In this document: piece by piece, positions 31,776-41,900 of the stretch
How the letters are laid out: each line of letters opens with the position of its first letter
Position numbering within the stretch: the stretch's first letter is position 1
Origin: Amycolatopsis sp. cg9
GTDB taxonomy: Bacteria > Actinomycetota > Actinomycetes > Mycobacteriales > Pseudonocardiaceae
Assembly (NCBI RefSeq): GCF_041346945.1
Contig: NZ_CP166850.1
Coordinates: 9,532,501 to 9,596,500 of the forward strand
Length of the DNA: 64,000 nt
Reading direction: 5' to 3'
Notes under the pieces: model-generated
Seen by the model: only the letters and a program-made list of their open reading frames with translations
What the model was told of the DNA's origin: nothing
Database searches by the model: none
Made by a program: the position numbers and the translations under genes

Positions 31776-34049
31776 TCAGGGCAGGCCCCAGGGCGAACTC
31801 GGCCCGCCGGGGGTGACCGGCCGGACGCCGAAGTCCGGCTTGTCCCCTTTCCGGTGGACGAACGCGTCCTCGCCGCGCCCGAGTTCCACTTGGACGTCCC
31901 CGGTGGCCAGCCGCCGCCACCGGCGGGCCCGGCCGCGCGCGTCCGTCACGACGAGCTCGCCGTCGATGCCCGGCCGCAGCACGCACGGCGCCCCGGCCTC
32001 GCTGTGCACCTTCAGCCACCGCGTCTTCCCCCCGGCCCGGGACGCGCTGAGCAGGAACGCGCCTTCGGTGCGGAAGTCCCGCAGCGCGATGTCGCCCCAC
32101 GCCGACGGGACCGCGGGGAACAGCCGGAGCACGCCACCCCAGCTCTGCACCAGCATGTCCTGCAGGGACTTCGCCGCCGAGAGCGGCGTTTCGATGACCG
32201 GACCGGACTCCTTGTACATGGTGTTCGGCTGGATGTAGCGCCGTTGCAGCTCGCCGAGGTAGAACGCGGCCTGGTCGCCGCGCAGCATCTGCGCCGAGAT
32301 CGACGCGGCCCCGGTGAACGTGTAGCCCTGCAGCGCGCCTTCGAAGCCGACCCAGTGGTTCAGCGACGTCTCGATGATCTGCCGGTGTTCCGGCTGTTCC
32401 CAGGTGACGTCGTGGAGCGGGTAGATCTGCAGCAGGTGCGAGTAGTGCCGGTGCGACTTCGCGAACGGCACCCCGGCGCCGATCATGTAGCCGTTCGCGT
32501 CGGCCGGGTAGGCCACGAGGTTCGCGAGGACGTCCCGCCACTTCGGCGCGAGCGGGTCCCCGGGTGCGGTCTGCAGGAGCGTCTTGCAGCCCCAGCGGAT
32601 CAGCGAGAGGTCGTAGTTGCAGTCCGGGGCGTTGACGCCGTACTCGGGCGAGAACGTCGGCGGCAGGTGCAGCTTCCCGTCCGCGCCCGGGGCGAGGAAG
32701 TGCAGGTAGTAGTTGATCGCCTTGCGCAGCAACGGGAACAGCGTGCCGCTGAGCAGCTCGCGGTCCATCGTGTGCCGGTGGGACAGCCACACGTTGTGCA
32801 GCGCCCAGGTCAGGTTGCCGACCTCCGGCGTCGGCGTGTCCTGCCCCGGGACGCCGACCGGGAACCCGCTGGTGGCGTTCGAGACGCCGTTGAGCAGGGT
32901 CATGTCGGTCGTGCGCGGGATGCCCGCCGAGTCGGCCTGGTACGGCTGCGCGACCTGGCTCGTCAGGTTCGCCCGGTATTTGCCGAGCGCGTGGCTGACG
33001 GCGTCCAGCTCCAGGTGGTTCGAGCCGTGGATCAGCCAGTACTCGAGCTGGACGTTGAGGTTCCACCACGTGGCCGGCCACGGCGTGTTCTCCAGCCACG
33101 GCCCGGACGTCGCCATCACCGGCGCCTCGCGCCGGGCCGCCGACGCGACCTTGTACAGCTGGATCCAGTAGAAGCTCTGCAGCCGGGTGTCCGGGATGGA
33201 CACGAAGCTGCGGCGGTAGTAGGCGTGCCACCAGCGCCGGTGGTCCTGGGTCAGCTCGGGGAACGCGGGCGCGCGGCGGACCGTGCCGAGCGCTCGCGCC
33301 ACCGACGTCTTCTCCGGGTGCGACCACGCGACCGACGTGTACAGCGTGCGCGTGCCGCCGCGCGGCACCTCCCGCCAAGCGGTCACGTGCTCGCCGCCGG
33401 CCAGCAGCGGCTGGACGGCCAGCCGGGCGTCGCCGCTGGTCGTCAGGTTCACCGGCGGGTTCGCGGTGTAGCCGGCCGGCGGCGGCTTGTTCCACACCGG
33501 ATCGGCGCGCGGGCTGACCGCCACCGCCGGGTGGAACACCCACTTGAAGCCGCGTTCTCCCTCACTGGGCCGGACTTCGACCGCGAGCAGCGACTGTCCG
33601 GTGTGGACGATCGCGCGCAGGCTCAGGCTGCCCGCCGCGGTGGTGATCGTGCCGGTCAGCTCGGCGTTCCACAGGTCCAGCCGCCAGTCGAGCGCGGTGA
33701 TCGCGCCGACGGGCTCCAGCGTGAAGTACCCGATCGGCAGGCGGGCCAGGCCGAACAGCGAGCCGAACTCCGGCCGGTGGTCCTGCACCTGGCTGTGCTG
33801 GACGGTGAGGCGGATCGCGTTCTGCCCCGGTTCGGCGTAGCTGCCCGAGCCGAGGAACCCGTTGCCCAGGAACGGGCCCTCGTACCAGGTCTTCGGCAGC
33901 CGCCGCCAGTGCAGGTCGGCGGTGGCCAGGAACTCCGCCCAGCCGAAGTCGTCGCCGCCCGGTGCCGCCGCCGCGGCCGCGGGGGCCAAGCCGGCGGCGG
34001 CCAGCCCGGCGAGCGCGCCGCCGAGCACGGTTCTGCGGGTGATGTCCAT
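31776..34049 (-). CDS. Tat-exported GH95-type glycoside hydrolase, copy 1
   Basis: 757 residues. The signal MDITRRTVLGGALAGLAAAG is a twin-arginine type. GH95 landmarks are present: the N-terminal GNGFLGSGSY, the NLN pair in TWWNLNVQLEYWL (matching the two catalytic-site Asn of bifidobacterial AfcA), SPEYGV with the acid Glu position, HRHYSHLLQIYPLHD and the Asp in MLRGDQAAF. GH95 enzymes cleave alpha-L-fucosides or alpha-L-galactosides; which applies here is unknown. GAGGAGG precedes ATG 34049. The gene is 26 bp downstream of a homologue and shares its architecture throughout, so the pair arose by duplication. Confidence 0.8.
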   Translation of the reverse strand: MDITRRTVLGGALAGLAAAGLAPAAAAAAPGGDDFGWAEFLATADLHWRRLPKTWYEGPFLGNGFLGSGSYAEPGQNAIRLTVQHSQVQDHRPEFGSLFGLARLPIGYFTLEPVGAITALDWRLDLWNAELTGTITTAAGSLSLRAIVHTGQSLLAVEVRPSEGERGFKWVFHPAVAVSPRADPVWNKPPPAGYTANPPVNLTTSGDARLAVQPLLAGGEHVTAWREVPRGGTRTLYTSVAWSHPEKTSVARALGTVRRAPAFPELTQDHRRWWHAYYRRSFVSIPDTRLQSFYWIQLYKVASAARREAPVMATSGPWLENTPWPATWWNLNVQLEYWLIHGSNHLELDAVSHALGKYRANLTSQVAQPYQADSAGIPRTTDMTLLNGVSNATSGFPVGVPGQDTPTPEVGNLTWALHNVWLSHRHTMDRELLSGTLFPLLRKAINYYLHFLAPGADGKLHLPPTFSPEYGVNAPDCNYDLSLIRWGCKTLLQTAPGDPLAPKWRDVLANLVAYPADANGYMIGAGVPFAKSHRHYSHLLQIYPLHDVTWEQPEHRQIIETSLNHWVGFEGALQGYTFTGAASISAQMLRGDQAAFYLGELQRRYIQPNTMYKESGPVIETPLSAAKSLQDMLVQSWGGVLRLFPAVPSAWGDIALRDFRTEGAFLLSASRAGGKTRWLKVHSEAGAPCVLRPGIDGELVVTDARGRARRWRRLATGDVQVELGRGEDAFVHRKGDKPDFGVRPVTPGGPSSPWGLP

Positions 34050-34075
34050 TCCGGCCTCCTCGTCGAAGCGGGATG

Positions 34076-36367
34076 TCAGCCCGGCAGGCCCCACGCGGGT
34101 GCCGCACCGAGCGCGGGAACGTCTCGCGGCCCGAAGTCCGGCCGCGTGCCCCGGGGTGTGACGACGGCGGTGCCGCCGCGCCGCAGGCCGATCGAGATCC
34201 GGCCCGGGCCGGTGGCGCGCCACGGCAGGTGCCTGCCGTGCTCGTCGCGGACGTCGACGTCCCCGGCGATGCCGTGCTGGAGGACCAGGGGTTCGCCGGC
34301 TTCGCTGCGCACGCGGACGAACTCCGTCGTGCCCGCGCGGCGGGAGGCGTCCACGAGGAACGCGCCCTCCGCGCGCAGCCCGGAGATCGAGGCGTCCCGC
34401 CAGGTCGCCGACACCGACGGGAAGACCTTGAGCACGCCCCCGGACCCCTGCAGCACCATGTCCACCAGGGACTGCGCGGCCGTGATCGGGCTTTCGATGG
34501 CGAAGTTCGAGCCCTCGCGGTACATCGTGTTCGCGGTCAGCTCGGTGTCGGCGACGATGTTGCGGTCGAGGAAGAACTTCAGGTACCGCAACGCTTCCTC
34601 GGGTGAGTCCATCACGGACTTCATCGAGGACGCGGCCGCGTAGCTGTAGCCGTGCCAGGCGGACTGGTCGGCGGCCCAGTGGTCGAAGGTGCGGGTCATG
34701 AGGTCGCGATCGGCGGGGTTGTCCCAGACCTTCTCCCGCAGCGGGTACAGCCACAGCAGGTGCGAGAAGTGCCGGTGCGACGCGGCCAGCGGCACGCCGT
34801 CGCCGATCAGCACGCCGTTCGCCGGATCTTCGTGGTACGGCACGAGTTTCGCGCCGATCTCCTGCCAGATCGGCACGCGCGGTTCGTCCAGGCGCAGGAT
34901 CCGGGCCGTGTCGACGAGGGTGCGGGCCGCCCACCGGATCAGCGACAGGTCGTAGGTGCAGTCGGGGGCGTCGGCGTACTCCGGCGACCGGGTCAGCGGC
35001 AGGTGCAGGGCGCCGTCGGGACCGGTGACCAGGAAGTGGCGGTAGAAGTTCAGCGCCTTCGCCAGCGTCGGGTACAGGACGTCGCGCAGCACACCCCGGT
35101 CCAGGTGGTGCCGGTAGGCCAGCCAGACGTTGTGCAGGCCCCACAACAGGTTCCCGGTCTGGTCGGTCTTGGACGTCGTCCCGGGGACGCCGACCGAGCG
35201 CGTGCCGCCGGGACGCAGGCGCCAGTCCCCCGGGTGCGAGAGCGCATAGGTGTCTCCGTCGCGGTACGCGGGCGGCACGGACGCCTCGAGGTTCGCGTGG
35301 TCGCGCCGGAAGGTCTCGGTGACGGCGTCGAGTTCCGGGTGGTTGCTGCTGTTGACGATCGGGTAGGTGACCTGGACGTTGAGGTTCCACCAGACCGCGG
35401 TCCAGCTGTTGCCGACCTCGGGGAACCACGGGCCCCATTCCGAGACAACAGGCCCGTCCGCGCGCGTGGCGGCCGCGATCTTGTACAGCTGGATCCAGTA
35501 GAACCGCTGCACCTGCTTGTCCGGCACCGAAACGAAGCTGCGGCGGTGGTAGTCGTTCCACCAGTGGCGGTGGCGCGCGAGGAGGAAGTCCGGGTTCAGG
35601 GCAAGCGCCTTCCGGACGCTTTCGAGCGCGGTCGCCGTGTGCGTGGTGCCGGGGAAGCTGTAGGCGACGGTCGCGGCGAGGAGCCGGCGGGCCCCGATCG
35701 CGCGTTCCCGCCACGCCGTCGTGTACCCGCCCCCGGCGAGCATCGGCTGCGCGCAGTACCCGGCCGCGAGCTCGGGCGCGGGGTTCGCGACGTACTCGGG
35801 CGGCTTGCGGACGGTCCGGGTCGTCGCGGACTCCAGCGGCTGGAACGCCCACGCCGCACCGGCTTCGCCCGCGCTCGGCGTCATCGAGACGAGCAGCACG
35901 CCGAGGTCGTTGTGCACGACCGCGGAGAAGGCGACCGAGCCCTGCGTCGTGGTGATGGTGCCGCCCAGCTCGGCGTTGTAGAGGTCGAGCGTCCAGTCGA
36001 CGGCGGTGATCGCGCCGGCGAAGGTGAGCGTGAGGTAGCCGATCGGCAGCCGGGACAGCCCGATGCCGGCCTCCCACTGGATCCGCTGGTCCTGCACCTG
36101 GGTGTGGCTCAGCATCACCTTGAGCACCTGCGGCGCCTTGCCGGCGTAGACCTGCGCGCCGAGGTAGCCGTTGGCCAGGAACGGGCCCTCCTGCCAGTTC
36201 TTCGGCAGCCGCTTCCAGATCATGCGCGCGTCCGCGGCGACGTCGCGGTGCGGGTTCGCCGCGGCCAGCGCGGGCGGCGCCGCCCGGGACCACAGGCCGC
36301 CGAAGGCAGCGGCCCCGGCCGCGACCGAGGCAGCGCGGAGCACCGTCCGCCGGGACACTGAGTCCAT
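34076..36367 (-). CDS. Tat-exported GH95-type glycoside hydrolase, copy 2
   Basis: 763 residues, homologous to the gene downstream over the full length. Tat signal MDSVSRRTVLRAASVAAGAA. Landmarks: GPFLANGYLGAQVYAG, VWWNLNVQVTYPI, TRSPEYADAPDCTYDLSLIRW, ASHRHFSHLLWLYPL and a late Asp in SVMDSPEEAL. The active-site set matches copy 1, but loops differ, so substrates may differ. GGAGG precedes ATG 36367. The 170 bp upstream, shared with the divergent HEXXH gene, presumably hold the promoter; I see a TAGTAT -10-like box about 24 bp before the start but no clear -35 box. Confidence 0.8.
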   Translation of the reverse strand: MDSVSRRTVLRAASVAAGAAAFGGLWSRAAPPALAAANPHRDVAADARMIWKRLPKNWQEGPFLANGYLGAQVYAGKAPQVLKVMLSHTQVQDQRIQWEAGIGLSRLPIGYLTLTFAGAITAVDWTLDLYNAELGGTITTTQGSVAFSAVVHNDLGVLLVSMTPSAGEAGAAWAFQPLESATTRTVRKPPEYVANPAPELAAGYCAQPMLAGGGYTTAWRERAIGARRLLAATVAYSFPGTTHTATALESVRKALALNPDFLLARHRHWWNDYHRRSFVSVPDKQVQRFYWIQLYKIAAATRADGPVVSEWGPWFPEVGNSWTAVWWNLNVQVTYPIVNSSNHPELDAVTETFRRDHANLEASVPPAYRDGDTYALSHPGDWRLRPGGTRSVGVPGTTSKTDQTGNLLWGLHNVWLAYRHHLDRGVLRDVLYPTLAKALNFYRHFLVTGPDGALHLPLTRSPEYADAPDCTYDLSLIRWAARTLVDTARILRLDEPRVPIWQEIGAKLVPYHEDPANGVLIGDGVPLAASHRHFSHLLWLYPLREKVWDNPADRDLMTRTFDHWAADQSAWHGYSYAAASSMKSVMDSPEEALRYLKFFLDRNIVADTELTANTMYREGSNFAIESPITAAQSLVDMVLQGSGGVLKVFPSVSATWRDASISGLRAEGAFLVDASRRAGTTEFVRVRSEAGEPLVLQHGIAGDVDVRDEHGRHLPWRATGPGRISIGLRRGGTAVVTPRGTRPDFGPRDVPALGAAPAWGLPG

Positions 36368-36537
36368 GAAGCATCCTCCGAATTCATACTACGTTTCGGT
36401 GAGTTCAAGCGGCGGCGTGCGGCCATACTTGCAGAGGGGTTCCCAAAACGCCAGAGCGGTTCACCCGGAAAGCGGCAGAGACATCCGATGAATACCGGCG
36501 GCGGGAACTCTGGACCCGACCCGAGCGTCTAGCCGGT

Positions 36538-37416
36538 ATGGCCTTCCTCCGGTGGCCCGCGCCGGTGCCGCCGGCGGACGCGTTCGCCCGGCTGGGCCTC
36601 GTCACGGACGCCATCGCCGAGCTCTACGCGAAGCTGTCCGGACCGGCGGTCAAGGCGTTCGGCACGCTGCCGCCCCTGCCCCCGGAGCGCGACCCCCACA
36701 TCGGAGCCCAGTGGATCGCCGCGGCGATGACCCGCCACCTCGGCATCGGCGACGCCCGGGTGATCGTCGGCTTCAACGCGCTCGGCGGGCACGTCGGCGA
36801 GGTCGAACTGGGGCCGGGCCCGGAGTACTTCGTCACCCTCGGCACGCGCTACCAGGACGACCCGCGCGACATCCCGGCGGTGCTGGCGCACGAGGTGACG
36901 CACGTCTTCCTGCACCGCCACGGGCTCCGCCACGCCGACCTGACCCGCCACGAGATCCTCACCGACACGGCGACGCTCTACCTCGGCCTCGGGTGGCCGA
37001 TGCTGGCCGCGTACCGCGTCGACGTCACGCAGGGCCGGTACACCCGCCGCCGGACGACGTCCCGGGTCGGCTACCTGTCCCCGCCGGAGATGGGCTACGT
37101 GCTGGCGAAGCGGGCCCTGGCGTTCGGCGAGGAGGTCCGCTCGTTCACCGGCGCCGCGGCGGAGGCGTACCGGCTCGGCCACGACCGGGCGCTGGCGGAC
37201 TACGCGCGTCCCCCGCTGTCCGGCGCGAGCCGCGCGGCCCGCGCGCGGTACCGGCGGGACCGCGAGCTGAGCCGATCGACCGCCGACTACCACTTCGCCG
37301 GCGGCAAGGTCGCGTTCGCCTGCCCCGCCTGCGGTCACGGCACCCGGCTGCCCGCCGGGCGCTCGGTGCGGGCCCGCTGCGCGGCCTGCCGCTCGGTCTT
37401 CGCCTGCGAGACCTAA
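36538..37416 (+). CDS. Unknown HEXXH metalloprotein with C-terminal zinc ribbon
   Basis: 292 residues, no family recognised. A helical N-terminus is followed by a strand/helix metallopeptidase-like core with the zincin motif in VLAHEVTHVFLHRHGL near residue 123 and a possible third ligand in RHEILTDTATLY. The C-terminus is a rubredoxin-like zinc ribbon: FACPACGHGTRLPAG then ARCAACRSVFAC. There is no signal peptide, so it is cytoplasmic. It could be a peptidase or a metal-bound DNA/RNA-associated protein. Its stop overlaps the end of the convergent M1 peptidase gene by 4 bp. Confidence 0.75.
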   Translation: MAFLRWPAPVPPADAFARLGLVTDAIAELYAKLSGPAVKAFGTLPPLPPERDPHIGAQWIAAAMTRHLGIGDARVIVGFNALGGHVGEVELGPGPEYFVTLGTRYQDDPRDIPAVLAHEVTHVFLHRHGLRHADLTRHEILTDTATLYLGLGWPMLAAYRVDVTQGRYTRRRTTSRVGYLSPPEMGYVLAKRALAFGEEVRSFTGAAAEAYRLGHDRALADYARPPLSGASRAARARYRRDRELSRSTADYHFAGGKVAFACPACGHGTRLPAGRSVRARCAACRSVFACET

Positions 37417-38825
37417 AGCGGCGGGAGCGCGGTCGAATCCAGCCAGCGGGTGAAGAACACCGTCAGCGAGCGGCCCGCGTACGCCTCCGCCGTCGTCACG
37501 AACTGGGCCGTCGTGACCAGGCCGTGCCGGTGCTCGGCCGCCCACGCCTTCAGCAGCGCGAAGAACGCCGGGTCGCCGATCTCCGCGCGGAGGGCGTGCA
37601 GGGTCAGGCCGCCGCGCTTGTAGACACGCTCGTCGAACATCCGGGCCACGCCCGGGTCGGCGATGCGGACGTCGGCCGGCTTCGCCTTGAGGCGGGCGTG
37701 CCAGTCGCGGGCCAGTGCCTGGGCGGACGGGCCGCCGGACTCCTCCGACCACAGCCACTCGGCGTAGGTCGCGAACCCCTCGTTCAGCCAGATGTGCCGC
37801 CAGTCCGCCACGGTCAGGCTGTTGCCGAACCACTGGTGGGACAGCTCGTGCACCACGAGCCGCTCGTACGTGCGGCGACCGTCGACGTGGTTGGCGCCGA
37901 AGATCGACATGCCCTGCGCCTCGATCGGGTCGTCGAGGTCGTCGTCGGTGACGACGATGACGTACTCGGCGAAGGGGTACGGGCCGAACAGCCGCTGCAG
38001 GAACTCCATCATCCGGCCCTGCCGCCCGAAGTCGCGGTCGAACGCCCGGCGCAGCCGCGGCGGCACGGCGGCCCGCTGCGGCACGGTCTCGAAGACCGTC
38101 TCGACCTGCCCGCTCGCGCGCCCGAAGCCGAGGCTCAGCCGGCGCAGGCCCACGCCCGTGTGCGGGAACCAGCCGCGGCCGGTCAGCTCGACGTCGTCGT
38201 AGCGGCCGATCTGCACGCTCATCAGGTACGTCGCCGTCGGCTCCGGCCGGTCGAACACCCACTTCGTCGTGCTGGCCGACGTGGTCCGCTCGACGAGGGT
38301 GCCGGTGACCGCGACCAGGTACGGCGACGCCGTCGTCACGCTCACCCGGTACGACGCCTTGTCCGACGGGTGGTCGTTGCACGGGAACCAGGACGGCGCC
38401 CCGACCGGCTGGCTCGCCACCAGCGCGCCGTCGGTCAGCTCGTCCCAGCCGACGTCACCCCAGCGGCTGCCCACCGGGCGCGGGTTGCCGACGTAGTGGA
38501 CCTCGACGGTGAACGCGGCACCCGCCGCGATCGACTTCGCCGGCTTGACGTGCAGCTTCGCGCCGCGCTTCAGGTACTTCGCGGGCTTCCCGTCGACCAG
38601 CACGCGGTTGATCCGGAACTCGCCGAAGTCGAAGCTGGCGCGGGAAAGCGCCTGCGTCGCCTCGGCGGTGATCACGGCCGAAGCCGACAGCCGGTTCGGC
38701 GCGACCTTGTAGTCGAGCGTGAGGTCGTAGTGCCGGACCCGGTAGCCGCCGTTGCCGTGGGCGGGGAGGTAGGGGTCCCCCGAGGTGTCCGCCCCGGGTG
38801 CCGGTGCCGGAGCCTTCGAAATCAC
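37413..38825 (-). CDS. M1-family zinc aminopeptidase
   Basis: 470 residues, shorter than the 850-residue aminopeptidase N type because the C-terminal helical domain is missing. The exopeptidase motif is the GAxN-like IEAQGMSIFGAN, and the zinc site is VVHELSHQWFGNSLTV with the third ligand in WLNEGFATYAEWLW. A downstream Tyr (DERVYKRGG) fits the transition-state residue. The GTG start has GAGGAAAGG upstream. It follows the Pls-like NRPS by 90 bp on the same strand. Streptomyces epsilon-poly-lysine-degrading enzymes are, as I recall, zinc aminopeptidases of this kind, so it may trim or degrade the NRPS product. Confidence 0.9.
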   Translation of the reverse strand: MISKAPAPAPGADTSGDPYLPAHGNGGYRVRHYDLTLDYKVAPNRLSASAVITAEATQALSRASFDFGEFRINRVLVDGKPAKYLKRGAKLHVKPAKSIAAGAAFTVEVHYVGNPRPVGSRWGDVGWDELTDGALVASQPVGAPSWFPCNDHPSDKASYRVSVTTASPYLVAVTGTLVERTTSASTTKWVFDRPEPTATYLMSVQIGRYDDVELTGRGWFPHTGVGLRRLSLGFGRASGQVETVFETVPQRAAVPPRLRRAFDRDFGRQGRMMEFLQRLFGPYPFAEYVIVVTDDDLDDPIEAQGMSIFGANHVDGRRTYERLVVHELSHQWFGNSLTVADWRHIWLNEGFATYAEWLWSEESGGPSAQALARDWHARLKAKPADVRIADPGVARMFDERVYKRGGLTLHALRAEIGDPAFFALLKAWAAEHRHGLVTTAQFVTTAEAYAGRSLTVFFTRWLDSTALPPL

Positions 38826-38863
38826 CCGTGCCGAACCTTTCCTCGTACCGACGTACCAAACCA

Positions 38864-38894
38864 GGCTCGCACGGACGGGTGAGTCCGGCGAGCC
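38864..38894. terminator. Nested hairpin between NRPS and M1 peptidase genes
   Basis: GGCTCG ... CGAGCC encloses CGGAC-GGGTGA-GTCCG, giving a stem of about 11 bp with small bulges. It may end or attenuate the NRPS transcript before the peptidase gene. Confidence 0.45.
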
Positions 38895-38915
38895 AGGTGG
38901 GTACTTCGTGACCTT

Positions 38916-41900
38916 CTACTTACCCGTCCACGCGGAGATCGGGTTGCCGAGCCAGCGCGTGTCGGCCGGCACCTCGTCGCCGCGGGTCACCAGTGAGCCC
39001 GGGCCGACCGTGGTGCGCGCGCCGATGCCCGCGCCCGGCAGCACGATGCCGTGCGGGCCGAGCGTCGCGCCTTCGCCGAGCGCGACCCGCGACATGCTCA
39101 TGATCCGGTCGTGGAACAGGTGCGTCTGCACGACGCAGCCGCGGTTGATGGTCGCGCCGTCGCCCAGCTCGACGAGGTCGGCCTCGGGCAGCCAGTACGT
39201 CTCGAGCCAGACACCGCGGCCGATCTTGACGCCCATCGTGCGCAGCCAGGCGGCCAGCAGCGGGGTGCCGCCGATCGAGCCGATCAGCCACGGCACCGCG
39301 AGCGCCTCGACGAAGGTGTCGGCCAGCTCGTTGCGCCAGACGAAGGAGCTCCACAACGGGTGGTCGATCTCGCGGAACTTCCCGACCAGCAGCCACTTCA
39401 TCACGGTCGCGGTCAGCGCCGCGACGACGCCCGCGGCCAGCAGGGCGGGCCCGGCCAGCAGCAGCGCGATCCCGAAGCCGAACGCGGAAGCGGCCCACAG
39501 CAGCCCGAAGGCGACCGAGACGGTCAGCGCGACGCCGCACATGACCGGGATGATCCGGCACAGCTCGACCAGCGCCCGCGCCGCCTTGAGGTGCAGCGCC
39601 GGGGTGTAGGTGCGGCTCGTGTCGGCGTCGCCGATCGCGCGGCGGACCGGCAGCGGCGGCATGCCGAGGTACGACGAGCCCTTCTTCGCCTTCAGCGGCG
39701 TCGAAGACAAAACGCCGACGAGTCCGCGCTTCGGCACCGAACGGCCGGGCGCGGTCATCCCCGAGTTGCCGAGGAAGGCCTGCTTGCCGATCCGCGCCGG
39801 GGCAACGTGCAGCCAGCCGTGGCCGAGCTCGTAGGTGGCGACCATGGTGTCGTCGGCCAGGAACGCGCCGCTGTCGACCTTGGTCATCTTCGGCAGCGCC
39901 AGCACGGTCGACGCCTCGACGTTGCGGCCCACCTTCGCGCCGAGCAGCCGCAGCCACACCGGCGTGAACAGGCTGGCGTACAACGGGAACAGGCCTTCGC
40001 GGGCCATGCTCATCAGCCGTTCGGTGGCCCAGACCTGCCACGCGACGCGGCCGTGCACCGGGTGGTAGCCCTCGACCATGCCGATGCTCAACGACCGGAC
40101 GCCGGCGAGCACGAGCAGCATGTACGCGGCGAAGTACGCGATCGTCGCGACCGGGACGAAGACCAGTGCCCGGGTGAACGCGTCGAGCAGCGTCGGCGCG
40201 CCGGAAATCGCGTAGCCGAGCACGGCGGCACCGGCGAGCGCGGCGATCCCGGGCAGGAAGCCGAGGACCAGTGAGGTCGCGCCGTAGACGGTGGCCCAGA
40301 AGTGCGAGCGCGGCGGGCGGCTCGACGGCCACTTCAGCGCGTCGCGCTCGTCCTTGGCCACGCGCGCGGCCGGCGAACCCGCCCAGCGCTGCCCGGCCGG
40401 GACGGCGCCGCGGACGGTCGATCCGGCCGCGATCTCCGCGCCCTTGCCGATCCGGACGCCGGGGAACAGCGTGCTGCGCGCGCCGATGCGGGCTTCCGCG
40501 CCGACGCGGACCTTGCCGATGTGCACGACGTCGCCGTCGACCCAGTGCCCGGACAGGTCGACCTCGGGCTCGATCGCCGCGCCGCGCCCCAGCTTCAGGA
40601 ACCCGGTGACCGGCGGCGGCGAGTGCAGGTCGACGTCCTTGCCGATCCGCGCGCCGAGCGCCTTCGCGTACGTCGTCATCCAGGACGCGCCGGCGACGCT
40701 GTCCGCGCCGGAGAACTCGGCGAGCTTCTCGGCCGTCCACAGTCGCAAGTGGACACTCCCGCCGCGCGGGTACGTACCCGGGCGGACCCCGGACAGCAGC
40801 ACGCGCGCGCCACCGGCGGCGATCGCGATCCGGCCGGCGGGGCTGAACAGCACCACCCAGGCCAGGCCGAGCCACGCCCAGTTCAGCGTCGGCGCCCAGG
40901 CGAACCCGAGCAGGGACAGGACGTTCGACAGCGCGGCGGCGAGCGTCGCCCAGCGCAGGCCGACGAGGCCCATCAGCGGGACCGTCAGCAGCGTCTGGAC
41001 GACCCCGGCGCGCCGCGGCGTCGGCGCGATGTCCCGGCGCTCGGTGGCCTGGCCGCTCAGCGCGTCCAGCACCGCGGCCAGCGCGCCCAGCTTCGGGTGG
41101 GCGTAGATGTCGGCGACCGACACCTGCGGGTGCCGGGTGCGGATGCGCGCGACGACCTGGGCGGCGGTCAGGCTGCCGCCGCCGTGGGTGAAGAAGTCGG
41201 CCTTCGGGTCGTCGACCGACACGCCGAGGATCTCGGCCCAGCCTTCGGCGAGCCACGTCTCGGTCGGCGACAGCCCGGTGGCGTCCACAGTGGACAGCGG
41301 CCACGGGAGCGCGTTCCGGTCGACCTTGCCGGAGGTGCGGGTCGGCAGGTCCTCGACGACGGCGAGCAGCGGCACCAGCGCGGCGGGCAGCTGCTCGCGC
41401 AGCCGGGTCGCGGCGTCGTCCTGGTTGAACGGGACGCCCGCGGCGGGCACGACGTACCCGACGAGCACCTGGTTGCCCGCCTTGGTGCGGCGGATCGCGG
41501 CGGCCGCGCCCTGCACGCCCGGCAGGGCCTGCAGCGCGGCGTCGACCTCGCCCAGCTCGATGCGGCGGCCGCCGAGCTTGACCTGCTCGTCGAGGCGGCC
41601 GAGGAACAGCAGGCCTTCGGCTTCCGCGCGGACCATGTCGCCGGAGCGGTAGGCGCGCTGCCAGCCCAGCGACGGCAGCGGCGCGAACTTCTCGGCGTCC
41701 TTGTCCGCGTCGAGGTAGCGGGCCAGCCCGGCACCGCCGATGACCAGCTCGCCGGTCTCGCCCATGGCGACCGGCAGGCCCTCGTCGTTGACGACGGCGA
41801 GCTGCCAGCCGGACAGCGGCAGGCCGATCCGCACCGGGCCCTCGCCGGTCAGCTGCGCGGCGCAGGCGACGACGGTGGCCTCGGTCGGGCCGTAGGTGTT

